Numbered from the stretch's first letter, positions 23,064-32,152 are shown. The stretch: 33,420 nucleotides of DNA from Planctomycetota bacterium (GCA_018242585.1 JAFEBQ010000014.1:1-33420); one strand, 5' to 3'. Numbers and translations: made by a program. Notes: generated from the letters alone by a model not told the origin.

Positions 23064-23113
23064 CCACCCCAGCTAGCGGCCGAAGCAATCAAAGCAGGTT
23101 TTCAACAGAGCCC
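22117..23113 (-). mobile_element. Intact 997-bp insertion sequence (IS4/IS5 superfamily)
   Basis: Perfect 19-bp terminal inverted repeats: GGGCTCTGTTGAAAACCTG at 22117-22135 and its reverse complement at 23095-23113. The 7-bp direct repeat GACAAGC is found directly outside both ends (22110-22116 and 23114-23120), the duplicated target. It has a single transposase gene on the minus strand. The perfect ends and target copies point to recent insertion. An exact ISfinder family could not be assigned. Confidence 0.95.
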
Positions 23114-23120
23114 GACAAGC
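23114..23120. repeat. Target-site duplication, right copy
   Basis: GACAAGC, the partner of 22110-22116, directly follows the IS terminal repeat at 23095-23113. Confidence 0.9.
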
Positions 23121-23160
23121 GCTTTTTTGACACCTCGACCCGTTCTGAACCTTCGACCAA

Positions 23161-23206
23161 ACGCGCTCCCTGGTACGCGATTTATTTTGGCACAGGACGC
23201 GAGCCA
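23161..23206. repeat. Right copy of the 46/47-bp direct repeat
   Basis: Partner of 18229-18275 (42/47 aligned positions identical). It lies between the IS and the stop codon of the RHS-linked small membrane gene. It has one base fewer in the T-run than the left copy. Confidence 0.8.
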
Positions 23207-23208
23207 CG

Positions 23209-23490
23209 CTACTTCCTTTTAGCTGCTTCCTGGTCCAGTTTGCGCATCTCGATTTCAAATAGCTGTTTGAGCTCCTCTTTATACCGCTGTTCTCTGAGGG
23301 GCCGTATATAAACCCAATCAACTACGTAGACGACCGCTAAACAAAACAGTGCCAGAATAACGCTGCGAAGGTTCCGACGATTCCGCTGCATCCTCAATTC
23401 GCATTCGGCGATGCGATTAGATACGCTGGTCCGGTCCTCCGGAGGGAACCGATCCTCCGCAGCTGTATTCGGTTGCACTCCAGTTGGCAT
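23209..23490 (-). CDS. Small membrane protein overlapping the RHS gene; possible immunity protein
   Basis: A 93-residue protein with one of the best ribosome sites of the window (GGAGGAAG, 3-4 bases before ATG 23490). Residues 1-42 are polar, ~43-62 form one membrane span (SVILALFCLAVVYVVDWVYI), and the C-terminal part is a charged helix (KEELKQLFEIEMRKLDQEAA). It begins inside the last 74 bases of the RHS gene, the usual place for an immunity gene of an RHS toxin. The RHS tip contains a glycine-zipper, likely membrane-active, and a membrane-bound immunity protein would fit that. The role is inference. Confidence 0.65.
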   Translation of the reverse strand: MPTGVQPNTAAEDRFPPEDRTSVSNRIAECELRMQRNRRNLRSVILALFCLAVVYVVDWVYIRPLREQRYKEELKQLFEIEMRKLDQEAAKRK

Positions 23491-26400
23491 AGACTTCCTC
23501 CGTTTTGCTTACTGCAACAAGTTGGTAGTTCACTTGTGGGCTTGGATTGAATTGCGACTGGCCGGCAAAACAACAGCAACAAATATTCACTTGCACGCGC
23601 GCAGCTTTTGAATCCGCATAAAACGACTCCACTACTGAACCAGCAATGAACCCTCCAGCCGCGCCTATCCCGCCGCCCACGACGGCACCAGGAAGTCCGC
23701 CACCCATTGCAGCACCGGTTACCCCACCGACGAAGGCACCCAAACGGGCCGCCGCATCCCGAGCGCCTCGCCCGGAAGTGGTTGCAACGACATTGAATAC
23801 AGACGCTACCCCGACATTATTTCCGCATGAAATGCCATACGGACCTTCAACAGTGGCGACTATATCTGCTTGCCAGAAAGTGCCTGGAACTGCTTGAGTT
23901 GTTGGACTTGGTACGGAATTGAATACAACTTGACCGTCGGGAGTACAGCTTGCGTCAAAATCAAAATATGCCGAGCCCAGATATATATCAGGATTATCGC
24001 TGCCGAATCGCTTCCAGTTTATCGATTCGATATCGAAGAAAGTGAAGCTAGTAAAAGACGACGTAGTTCCTAGCGGGTCTATTGCGTTCAATGGAGAATC
24101 AATCCCATACAGATAAAGATTTAATTCGCTCTCTGGAGTACCTAAAGGATCTCGTGAAATCCAATTGCCGATAAAAGGCTGCAGGTATCTTTCCCTGACG
24201 GCAAATATTCCTGTTACCAGATCCCAGCGATACCCGCAGTACAGTGTTTCCCACTGGTAATTGCCGCCAAGGGCGATCGGCGCGAACGAAGCGTTCAAGA
24301 ATGTTGGTGCGCCATAGGGGGAGTAGCGGTAGCGTTCTTGAACAACGCCGCTGGTGTTGACGACGGCCGTGACGTTCCAGTTGGCGTCTTGCAACGTATA
24401 GAGACGTTCATTCAACGTGCCAGTCGTCGAACGATCGCGCAGCACCAAGTCGTCAATGTAACGCAGGCCCCAGGCGAACTGTCGATCGGGCGTGGTTGAC
24501 GCATCGAGGCGTTCTTCGATGTCCTGCCACTGCGCCGTGTAGTAGCAATGACGTATGTGGCCGCTGGCCGTGATCGTGATTCGCCGATTGAGGCCGTCGT
24601 AGGCGTAGGTCGCGACTCCGGCCACCGCGACCAGTCGGTTCCAAGCGTCGTAGACGCCGTTCATGACCACGGTCGGATCGTTCCCATTGGGAATCGTGGT
24701 CATGTTGCCGGCGCGGTCATAACCCGGTTGTGCCCACGCAGCGCCAAAGCGCTGAGTGATCGCCGCAATCTCGTTGGCCTGATTGCTGGCCCGCTGCTGA
24801 TCGAGGTTGTTAGTCGGCGTGGCGGTGTCCCACTGGCGGAACTCGGGCCAGTTTCCCGTGGCGTCGAGCTGCCAGTTTTGAGCGAAGCTGACGCCGTTGA
24901 TCTGGGTGTTGTCGTCGATCAGTTGGCCGCGCGACATGTCGACCAGGCGCTGCAAGGGATCGTAGCTGTAAAGCTCATCCTGATAGACCGGCGGTGATTG
25001 CGAGGCAGCCAATGGGCAACCGCGCCAAATTCGGCTGCTCAGCCGGTTGTAGCCATACAGCACCTGTTCGGTTGTGCTCGAAGCGTTCGTCCAAAGGCAG
25101 TTCACCACCCGTCCAAATGGGTCGAGCCCCAGATAAGGGGCGGCACCTGACCCCGTAGCCAAGTTGTAGGTAACGCTGGGCTGCGGATAGTTAACCTGAA
25201 CGAAGCTGCTCAAACCCAGATAGGTATAATTGGCGAGCGTGACGCCCGAGGCGACATCCGCCAGGTTTTGGACGCGGCTTATCCGATCGTTATCGCCGCC
25301 GCTCGTGCCATAGCCGTAGGTCGTCGTGCGCCCGTTGGGATAGACCAAGCTCGTGGGGCGCACGGTGTTGGCCGAGCCATCGGCATAGCTGTAATCGACA
25401 CTGAGCGTGGTCGCAGTGTTCACCGCGCCGGAATGTTCTTGGTACTGCATCACCAGCTGCTGGAAGTCGTTGTAGGCGTTTTGTACCTGATTGGCGACCG
25501 TGGTTCCGGCCGAATCGCTGTAGCTGGTGATCTGATAGGGCAAGCCGCGCACATCATAGGCTTGGCCGATGCGCTGGATCGAACCGTCAATGTCCGAGCC
25601 AAGCGTGGCGATGGCATCGGCGGTTTGGCGACCGAGCTTATCGATGATGTATTGATGGACTGTCCCGTTCTGGTCGGTCTTGGCGATCAGCTCGCCTTGG
25701 CGGTCGTAGCTTTGTGTTACACGATCCTGACCGTTGACGGCATCGGGGTAAATCGTGGCTAGCAGCAGAGCGTTGCTAGTTAGCGTTGAGCCGTCGGCTG
25801 GCGAAACCCCGTAGAGATAGCGCGTGGTTTGATCGCCGGTGGTGTGGTTGCAGGCCGTGAGCGCAACCAGATTACCGTCAGCGTTGTACTGCATCTTGAC
25901 GGTAACATCGGTGGTGTTTCCAGGGCAGCCGCCGGTGTAGTTGCCGATCTTACTCAGCGCCTTGCCCAGAGCATTGAACGTCTGCCGCGTTTCGACACCA
26001 GCCGGATCGATCGCCTGAAAACGATTCCCTGCTGGATCATAACCATAACTAACAACCAAGACCGAATCGCTACGCTCGGGAACTGCATCGGGGCGTATGA
26101 ACGCTGCGTTGTTGTTCGTGCCGTAATTAGCCGTCGCCCCGAGACGGCCCACCCCATCATAGTAATTAGCCAGGTAAATGGTGCGCGACCAGGGCTGCGC
26201 ACCGGAGGACGTCGGTTGCAGTGCCCCGCCCGTGCTGTCGGCATTATGGTTGCGCTGGTAAACAGCGACCTCGATCGGCCGCTTGTCTGTACCCGAATAA
26301 TACGAGAGCGTCTGTTCAAAGATCTTGTTCTGCGAGGTGATCTGCCCTACGGCGCTGTAGGGCTCGGTTCCCGAGCCGGTATAGTACCCCTTGTAAACGC

Positions 26401-29400
26401 CGTAGGTTCTGGCCTGACTGTCGCGGAACGTTTTAGTGAACAGTTGCGAGCCAGCGGGAAGCGTTTTGATCTGATTCCCCGCTTCGTCGTACCAATTGTT
26501 GGTCACTAGGGCATTGCCGACTGCGCCGGTATTCGGGTTCACGGCGAAGACCAACGATTGATAAACCTGCCCTTGCGGATTGAATCGCGATTGACTGCGG
26601 GCAATCAGGTTGCCGCCGGAACCGTTGTACTGATCGACCTGAACCACTTGGTTCTGATTGTTGTAGGTCCGCACTTGGTACGTGTTCAACTCACCAGCGA
26701 TCGTCGTCACCCGATTGCGGAAGTCGAGCGTGACCGTTGTGACCCGGTTATTGGCCGGGTTCGCGTCGACGTAATTGGTGACGGTGGTCGGTTGGGTGCA
26801 ATCGCAGCCTGACGAGTAGGCGTTCGAGGTCACGATCACCATGTTATTGCCTGGCGCACTGCCGCCGGTCGGATCGGTATTGGTCGCGCCGTAGTCGTCC
26901 GTCCCGATGTAGGAACCTGTCGTTCTTCCCCGCACATCAAACGTCGAGCGGCTGATTGTCCCACCGGGGGTGACGGTGCGATTTTTGCGACCCATCGCGT
27001 CATAGCCGAATTCGGTCTCGTCGTAATTGACACCCGCTTGCCCCGAGCCGCTGGCGGGGATGGTGTGATATGCCTGCGATGAGATGAGCTGACCGGCATT
27101 GTCGTAAGTCTGACGAGTCCAACGCGTCCAGCTGGCCTGGTCAAAGCAATCCCCCGCATCGAGTGGTCCGCTCGTCGAGCACCGCGCCGCGGCAATCGTG
27201 TCAATTGCCCGCCGCGCAAGATCATTGATCGTGATCGCAACCGGGTTTACCAGGGTATAGGCGTAGTCGCTCGGCGTGCCGGTAGCGTAACCTTGGCCGC
27301 TCCAGGTTTGATGTTGCGCATCGAGATAAACAGTCCAGCGGGCGGTCCGAACACCCACGCCATCCACATCATGGACCGGCCCCAGGGATTGGGTCATCCG
27401 CCCCTGGTTATCGTTCGTGTAGTCGGTCACTAGATTGAGCGGCGTTGGGAGACCGCTTGGGCGAGACCAGCCGCTCGGTAGAGTTGTCAGACTGGGATCG
27501 ACGTCTTCGATCATCTGGGTTCGCGCGCCCGTGACGATGTCATACGTGAAATAATCGATGAACCCACGGGGCCCCTGTTCCCAGATCATGTTGCCGTACA
27601 GATCGTACAGTTCTTGTTGCGTCGCCGACACTCCGGAGCCATTCTGGCCGGTGGGAATGACCGGCAGCGTGGTGGTTTTCTGCAAGAGTTGATTGGTGCC
27701 GGAATAAAAGAGGTAGGAGAAGCTCGTGATAATCGGCACCGCGCCGGCATCATCTTGATACACGGTCTTCTGCGAGACGGGATAAACCGTAACGCCGTTG
27801 GCGGTATTCGATGTGTACTGCAGTTGTTGCTGAACAATTGGCGTGCCGGACGTTCCCTGCTGAATATCGACCTGCTTGAGATAGCCAGCGGGAACTCCGG
27901 TGGTGCCGTCGTAATATTCATTGGTCGTAATCAACCCAGCGCCGGTCAACAATTGAACGGCTAAACCCGGAACGCTCTCGTTGTAGACCGGGCTGGCCGA
28001 GAGATTTATCGCCGAGGGAGCGGCGATAAAAATCACGTCGTAATTGTCATCGAACTGCTGGTAGGTAATCCAGCGCTTCACGCCATCGGTCAACTCTTGC
28101 AGCATCGGCTGCCCGATATGGTTCATGTAGGCGATATTCAGCGAACCATCGGGGCGGGTTTCGACCGTTTTGTGCGTCCAGTTGTTCGGACCATCGGCAA
28201 ACGCGGAGATGGAGTAGGCGTAGCGGAACGTTCTCGCCCCACCGCCGACATCTTCAAGCGTCACTCGGCGCAGGCCGTCGTACTCAAAGTAACTGTCGGC
28301 GAATTGCGCCACCTCGGCATCGGAGGCCGTGAAGGGATTACCAGTGGCTGCGGTCAGCCGGCGATACGCTTCGGGACCGACGACATATTTGAGGCCGTGC
28401 GCGAAGCCAGTTCCGCCAGCGTCATCGACGTAATAGCGATAATAATCGGTGCTGTCGATCGTCCAATCGGTGCCGTCGGGGACCCAGCGAGTAACGGTTT
28501 TCAAGTCATTGACCAAGCCATCGGTATCGCCACTGGCATAGTAAGTGTAGGTGGCTTTACGGACGTTGTACCACGGTCCCCCAACACCAATCTGGCGACG
28601 AAGCATGACATTGGCGATATGGCCAGCATTTTCACCGTCGAGGTAGGTGTAGAGATACGACTCGGTGATGGTCACGCCACCATCGGAATAGGTCCGCAGC
28701 ATTTCCGCGACCTGACCACCGTCGTAGGAAAGGCTAACGTTGGCACCGCCAGGCGTTACCTGCTGCAGAAGCTGCCCCGGCTCATCGGAGCTGAAGTTGG
28801 CAAAGACTTCCGTCGTACCGCCACGGGACGCCAGAGTAAAATAGGTGCCGTCGAACATCAGGGTGCTGAGGATGCCGTAGCGCCCAACGTAGCTCCCGCC
28901 CGACAAGTCGTACCATTCGGAATTTTGTCCGGCACGAACTACGATGATCGTGTCGCCGTCTTCAATTAGGTTGGGCCATTGGTACACGAGCCAGTTGACG
29001 CCGTTCCCATAGTCGACATCCGACGACATCTGGTTGTTGTAACTGCGCGCGTGTCCCCAGCTCTGGCCAAACCCACCGGAAGAGACATCGTTGGCGGACA
29101 ACAGCACGCGACCATCTTGGAAGCTGATTGGACCTGGTGAAGTGACTGGGCAGGTAGCCCCGGGAGCAGTTTCATACTCGACCAATTGCCCTTCCTGGCA
29201 CTTCTTACATTTATTCGGCTTCGGTTTGGCTTTGGTCGATGATGAACTCGAACTCGATGAACTGCTAGAGGACGAGCTAGAGCTGCTGGACGAACTGCTC
29301 GAGGAACTACTTGAAGAGGAACTCGAACCGCTCGATGAAGAGCTGCTTGACGAACTGGAACTGCTCGAAGAGGAGCTTGAGGAAGAACTCGATGAGCTGC

Positions 29401-29992
29401 TCGACGATGAACTGGACGAACTGGAACTAGAAGAACTACTCGAAGAGGAGCTTGACGAAGAGCTCGAACTACTGGACGAACTGCTGGAGGAGGAACTCGA
29501 GCTACTGGACGAGCTCGACGAGCTGCTGGAACTGGAGCTTGACGAAGAGCTACTCGGCGAACTGGAGCTGCTGCTGGATGAGCTCGACGAACTTGACGAG
29601 GGACTGGAACTGCTGCTCGAACTGCTTGAGCTCGAATACGAAGAGCTCGACGAGGAGGAACTCGAAGATGAACTTGAGCTGCTCGATGAACTACTGGAAC
29701 TGCTGCTCGACGGATCGCTCAAAGGGCGAATAAAAGAATGCGCTTCGGCCAAGGCAACGGTCGAACCATCGGGGTTCGTCACCTGGACCGCAACCGGCCC
29801 CGATGTTCTTGCTTGAGCGTGGCACATAATCGTCTTGCCGTCGGCACTAACCGAGACGTTAGTTGCCGCCGCGCCACCCACCGAAACCGATGCGCCGGCC
29901 TGAAAATGTTCGCCGACAATTTTCAGCCGCGTCGTGGCCGACGTTGAGCTGACTGCCGGAGAGACAGAAATAATGCGCGGCGTCTTCGCCAT
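23417..29992 (-). CDS. Giant RHS/YD-repeat protein with IPT/TIG domain and poly-serine linker
   Basis: A 2191-residue protein. ATG 29992 (MAKTPRIISVSP, preceded by GGGGTGG) is preferred to a TTG four codons upstream. Layout: an IPT/TIG immunoglobulin-like domain ~1-90 (TTRLKIVGEHFQAGASVSVG, PVAVQVTNPDGS); poly-serine ~95-250; a Lys/Cys link TKAKPKPNKCKKCQEGQ; a ~1,650-residue beta cocoon of YD/RHS repeats (for example YDPAGNRFQAIDPAGV, YDAMGRKNRTVTPGG); the RHS core (LVTGIFAVRERYLQPFIGNW, ISRDPLGTPESELNLYLYGI, then DSPLNAIDPLG); then a variable tip of ~215 residues. The tip has a glycine zipper (GAFVGGVTGAAMGGG, then GAVVGGGIGAAGG) and a CCCC cluster. No Sec signal is seen. RHS proteins wrap and deliver toxic tips to competitors or serve at the surface; which applies is unknown. 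Confidence 0.93.
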   Translation of the reverse strand: MAKTPRIISVSPAVSSTSATTRLKIVGEHFQAGASVSVGGAAATNVSVSADGKTIMCHAQARTSGPVAVQVTNPDGSTVALAEAHSFIRPLSDPSSSSSSSSSSSSSSSSSSSSSSSSYSSSSSSSSSSSPSSSSSSSSSSSSSSPSSSSSSSSSSSSSSSSSSSSSSSSSSSSSSSSSSSSSSSSSSSSSSSSSSSSSSSSSSSSSSSSSSSSSSSSSSSGSSSSSSSSSSSSSSSSSSSSSSSSSSSSSSTKAKPKPNKCKKCQEGQLVEYETAPGATCPVTSPGPISFQDGRVLLSANDVSSGGFGQSWGHARSYNNQMSSDVDYGNGVNWLVYQWPNLIEDGDTIIVVRAGQNSEWYDLSGGSYVGRYGILSTLMFDGTYFTLASRGGTTEVFANFSSDEPGQLLQQVTPGGANVSLSYDGGQVAEMLRTYSDGGVTITESYLYTYLDGENAGHIANVMLRRQIGVGGPWYNVRKATYTYYASGDTDGLVNDLKTVTRWVPDGTDWTIDSTDYYRYYVDDAGGTGFAHGLKYVVGPEAYRRLTAATGNPFTASDAEVAQFADSYFEYDGLRRVTLEDVGGGARTFRYAYSISAFADGPNNWTHKTVETRPDGSLNIAYMNHIGQPMLQELTDGVKRWITYQQFDDNYDVIFIAAPSAINLSASPVYNESVPGLAVQLLTGAGLITTNEYYDGTTGVPAGYLKQVDIQQGTSGTPIVQQQLQYTSNTANGVTVYPVSQKTVYQDDAGAVPIITSFSYLFYSGTNQLLQKTTTLPVIPTGQNGSGVSATQQELYDLYGNMIWEQGPRGFIDYFTYDIVTGARTQMIEDVDPSLTTLPSGWSRPSGLPTPLNLVTDYTNDNQGRMTQSLGPVHDVDGVGVRTARWTVYLDAQHQTWSGQGYATGTPSDYAYTLVNPVAITINDLARRAIDTIAAARCSTSGPLDAGDCFDQASWTRWTRQTYDNAGQLISSQAYHTIPASGSGQAGVNYDETEFGYDAMGRKNRTVTPGGTISRSTFDVRGRTTGSYIGTDDYGATNTDPTGGSAPGNNMVIVTSNAYSSGCDCTQPTTVTNYVDANPANNRVTTVTLDFRNRVTTIAGELNTYQVRTYNNQNQVVQVDQYNGSGGNLIARSQSRFNPQGQVYQSLVFAVNPNTGAVGNALVTNNWYDEAGNQIKTLPAGSQLFTKTFRDSQARTYGVYKGYYTGSGTEPYSAVGQITSQNKIFEQTLSYYSGTDKRPIEVAVYQRNHNADSTGGALQPTSSGAQPWSRTIYLANYYDGVGRLGATANYGTNNNAAFIRPDAVPERSDSVLVVSYGYDPAGNRFQAIDPAGVETRQTFNALGKALSKIGNYTGGCPGNTTDVTVKMQYNADGNLVALTACNHTTGDQTTRYLYGVSPADGSTLTSNALLLATIYPDAVNGQDRVTQSYDRQGELIAKTDQNGTVHQYIIDKLGRQTADAIATLGSDIDGSIQRIGQAYDVRGLPYQITSYSDSAGTTVANQVQNAYNDFQQLVMQYQEHSGAVNTATTLSVDYSYADGSANTVRPTSLVYPNGRTTTYGYGTSGGDNDRISRVQNLADVASGVTLANYTYLGLSSFVQVNYPQPSVTYNLATGSGAAPYLGLDPFGRVVNCLWTNASSTTEQVLYGYNRLSSRIWRGCPLAASQSPPVYQDELYSYDPLQRLVDMSRGQLIDDNTQINGVSFAQNWQLDATGNWPEFRQWDTATPTNNLDQQRASNQANEIAAITQRFGAAWAQPGYDRAGNMTTIPNGNDPTVVMNGVYDAWNRLVAVAGVATYAYDGLNRRITITASGHIRHCYYTAQWQDIEERLDASTTPDRQFAWGLRYIDDLVLRDRSTTGTLNERLYTLQDANWNVTAVVNTSGVVQERYRYSPYGAPTFLNASFAPIALGGNYQWETLYCGYRWDLVTGIFAVRERYLQPFIGNWISRDPLGTPESELNLYLYGIDSPLNAIDPLGTTSSFTSFTFFDIESINWKRFGSDNPDIYLGSAYFDFDASCTPDGQVVFNSVPSPTTQAVPGTFWQADIVATVEGPYGISCGNNVGVASVFNVVATTSGRGARDAAARLGAFVGGVTGAAMGGGLPGAVVGGGIGAAGGFIAGSVVESFYADSKAARVQVNICCCCFAGQSQFNPSPQVNYQLVAVSKTEEVYANWSATEYSCGGSVPSGGPDQRI
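29238..29712 (-). repeat. Poly-serine coding tract
   Basis: About 158 codons, nearly all serine, with three or so Pro/Tyr/Gly interruptions. Serine codons are mixed (AGC, TCG, TCC, TCA, AGT), not one repeated triplet, so it is not simple slippage. The opposite strand reads as a Glu/Leu/Asp-rich open frame, which is a by-product. Poly-serine linkers of this type are frequent in large planctomycete surface proteins. Confidence 0.9.
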
Positions 29993-30237
29993 GTGCCACC
30001 CCAAGTGCCATGAGTCTCGGTGTATCGGGGCAGGATTGAGGAAGCGCCATCAGTCAGTCCTTCTTGACGGCGTTCTCCAAATTCCCCCCAGGCAAGGTAG
30101 TCCTCGAATTCTTATCGCTTGTCGTCCGCAGTGTCAACAAAAATGTCACCGATGCCAATCAGCAGGCGCAGCGATGAGGGGTTTTCCCCCTAACCGATCA
30201 CTCACTAACTCGCCGCGCGACAACATCGCGCACGCTG
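29993..30237. promoter_or_regulatory. RHS upstream region
   Basis: 245 bp between the RHS start and the stop of the ATP-grasp-like gene, both on the minus strand. It should hold the RHS promoter. Near the ATP-grasp stop lies a hairpin GCGCGA-CAACA-TCGCGC (30215-30231) without T-run, and GGGG-TTTT-CCCC further in (~30178-30189). No -10/-35 pair is convincing. Confidence 0.4.
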
Positions 30238-31122
30238 TCACTGCCTCCGAAAATGCCGGTCTATCTTCTCCACCATCGCGCGCGTGATCGTCGACAGGGT
30301 CTTTCCGTCAGCCGTGGGATAGGGATTGATATCGATTACATACAATCCGTCCGCCGTCGGGACAGCTTCTACGTGGCAGACATCGCATCCGATTCGGCTC
30401 AGGCCCTCGCATAAACGCTGTTCGATTCGAGCCGGCACGGAATAAGCTTCGTGGCGCATCGCGCCGCCTGAGCGAAAAGCAGCATCGGTCGACCAATAAC
30501 GCAAGCCAGATGTCACCACACCACATACAAACCCAAACCGAACCACGCTATGCCAGCCATCAATTTGATTGTCAATAAACTCAGTGACGATCCTGCCATG
30601 CCCTCGTGCTGGATAGTCGCCGCGGTTGTTGTTAAAAGCATTTGTGTCAATCCACTTTCGATCTGGACTGATAAAAGACCCATACGAGTGCAGCCAGCCA
30701 GTGCGATTGGGTGGTAGCGTCGTGACTCGCGGCGCCAGACCGAGCGCGTGGAGAATCGGAAGGTAGTTGGCCTTATGGTGATCCTTTAAGCGATCAGCAT
30801 GGTTGATAACCGTCACGTTGGGCAGTTGGGGCAATCGTGCCAATAGCGCTAATGCTTCCGGCTGGGTCGGATCGCGAAGCATGTGCCAGATGAGATCGTA
30901 CTTAGACCAGTCGATTTGCTCCGGCCGCAGGAGCGGCAAGCCGGAACGAAACAGCGTTAAAGGAGTTGGCTCTGCTAAGGAAACGACGTCGATCGTCCAG
31001 CCTAGTTCCAACAGGCCGACATGAAATTCGTCCGGAGCAAGAAGCACCCGGTCTCCCTTGCTGGTAAGCTGAAGCACGTTATCGCGTCCAAAGGTCGGAT
31101 AACAGATCGTCAAGAGTTTCAT
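30238..31122 (-). CDS. ATP-grasp-like protein
   Basis: A 294-residue protein from ATG 31122 (MKLLTICYPTFGRDN). The frame extends upstream to 31194, but this overlaps the divergent gene. The first ~110 residues form a Rossmann-like part (FHVGLLELGWTIDVVSLAEP, DWSKYDLIWHMLRDPTQPEA). HADRLKDHHKANYLPILHAL is like the 'd...l....K'/'P....l..lg' part of ATP-grasp enzymes. The end CDVCHVEAVPTADGLYVIDI, then NPYPT, carries the metal-binding D-x-N pattern of the ATP-grasp active site. It would join a carboxylate to an amine, thiol or similar. It is divergent from a glycosyltransferase by 19 bp and could modify a glycan, peptide or lipid. Substrate unknown. Confidence 0.72.
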   Translation of the reverse strand: MKLLTICYPTFGRDNVLQLTSKGDRVLLAPDEFHVGLLELGWTIDVVSLAEPTPLTLFRSGLPLLRPEQIDWSKYDLIWHMLRDPTQPEALALLARLPQLPNVTVINHADRLKDHHKANYLPILHALGLAPRVTTLPPNRTGWLHSYGSFISPDRKWIDTNAFNNNRGDYPARGHGRIVTEFIDNQIDGWHSVVRFGFVCGVVTSGLRYWSTDAAFRSGGAMRHEAYSVPARIEQRLCEGLSRIGCDVCHVEAVPTADGLYVIDINPYPTADGKTLSTITRAMVEKIDRHFRRQ

Positions 31123-31141
31123 CGGGAGTTGCTCAATCAGT

Positions 31142-32152
31142 ATGAATAAGATTTGCGTCGTAGGGCATCCATCCCGGCTCGGAGGTGCTGACACCGAACT
31201 CGATCACCAGATCCGCTGCTGGCAGTCGCTCGGCCTGCAAGTTCACATCGTCCATACCGGACAGATTGATCCTAATCTACAAGCGATGCGGATGCAGGAA
31301 CGAGGCTGCGTCATTCACGAACCGCGGAACTGGAAGGCATGCCAAGGAATGCACGTCATTTCCTATTGCAACGGTGATTTTCTGAAGGCGTTGCCAGCCA
31401 TCCGCGAGTATGCCCGCTCAACAACGTTCGTCAACTGCATGTGCTGGCTATTCGATGCCGAGAAGGAAGCTCACCGCCAAGGACTTATTGACTGGTTTCT
31501 GTACCAGACAGAACACGCGCGACTGCGGGTGCAAACTGAATTGCAGACAATTAACCCGAAGTACCAGTGGTTTCAGGTACGCCCCTACTTTTACGCGGAG
31601 GAGTTTCCGTTCATTGCCGATCGACCGAGCGACAAATTCCGTTTCGGCCGGATTTCCCGTGACGACCCAGGAAAATATCATCAAGCGCAGATCTGGGTTT
31701 ATGAAACGATGGTCGCTCCAGTTCTCAAGGAGGGCATCATTCTCGGCTTTAAAGACACGATCGCCAAGAAGGTCGGCCAACCGCCAAACTGGATCAAGTG
31801 CTATGCCGCGGGTGGCATCACTGCTCACCAGCTCTATCAGCACGCAACTTGCATCATTCAGATGTCCGAAACCTACGAAAACCTCCCGCGAATCGGATTT
31901 GAGGCAATGGCCAGTGGCAGTTTGTTGATTGTCGACAATCGGGGTGGCTGGCAAGAAATGGTCCAGCACAAGCAAACCGGGTTTTTGTGCAATGACCAGC
32001 GCGAGTTCGTCTACTTTGCCTCGCGCGCCGCCTTTGAGAGCGAAGAACGCCGCCAGATGATTCACAACGCACGTGACTGGCTCGACTCGAACTGGAGCAT
32101 GGAACAGGCCAAGGAAGATTGGCGCAAGTTCTTCCACCAAATTGACTCGTGA
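31142..32152 (+). CDS. Glycosyltransferase, GT4-like (GT-B fold)
   Basis: A 336-residue protein. The start is clear from MNKICVVGHPSRLGGADTEL, the opening Rossmann strand and GGA loop. The C-terminal half has the sugar-nucleotide site of GT4 enzymes: HQLYQHATCIIQMSETYENL, then PRIGFEAMASGSLLIVDNRG, then GWQEMVQHKQTGFLC (E-x7-E-like pattern). It is somewhat shorter than typical GT4 (~370-400). It probably adds a sugar to a surface polymer or protein. Only 19 bp separate its start from that of the divergent ATP-grasp-like gene. Confidence 0.85.
   Translation: MNKICVVGHPSRLGGADTELDHQIRCWQSLGLQVHIVHTGQIDPNLQAMRMQERGCVIHEPRNWKACQGMHVISYCNGDFLKALPAIREYARSTTFVNCMCWLFDAEKEAHRQGLIDWFLYQTEHARLRVQTELQTINPKYQWFQVRPYFYAEEFPFIADRPSDKFRFGRISRDDPGKYHQAQIWVYETMVAPVLKEGIILGFKDTIAKKVGQPPNWIKCYAAGGITAHQLYQHATCIIQMSETYENLPRIGFEAMASGSLLIVDNRGGWQEMVQHKQTGFLCNDQREFVYFASRAAFESEERRQMIHNARDWLDSNWSMEQAKEDWRKFFHQIDS

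Noticed and set aside
24548..28969. Long plus-strand open frames inside the RHS gene (up to ~290 codons)
   Set aside because: They are antisense to a convincing 2191-residue protein with recognisable YD repeats, and have valine/isoleucine-rich but domain-free translations.
29091..29816. Plus-strand 241-residue Glu/Leu/Asp-rich open frame
   Set aside because: It is the complement of the poly-serine tract of the RHS gene; the composition follows entirely from serine codons on the other strand.
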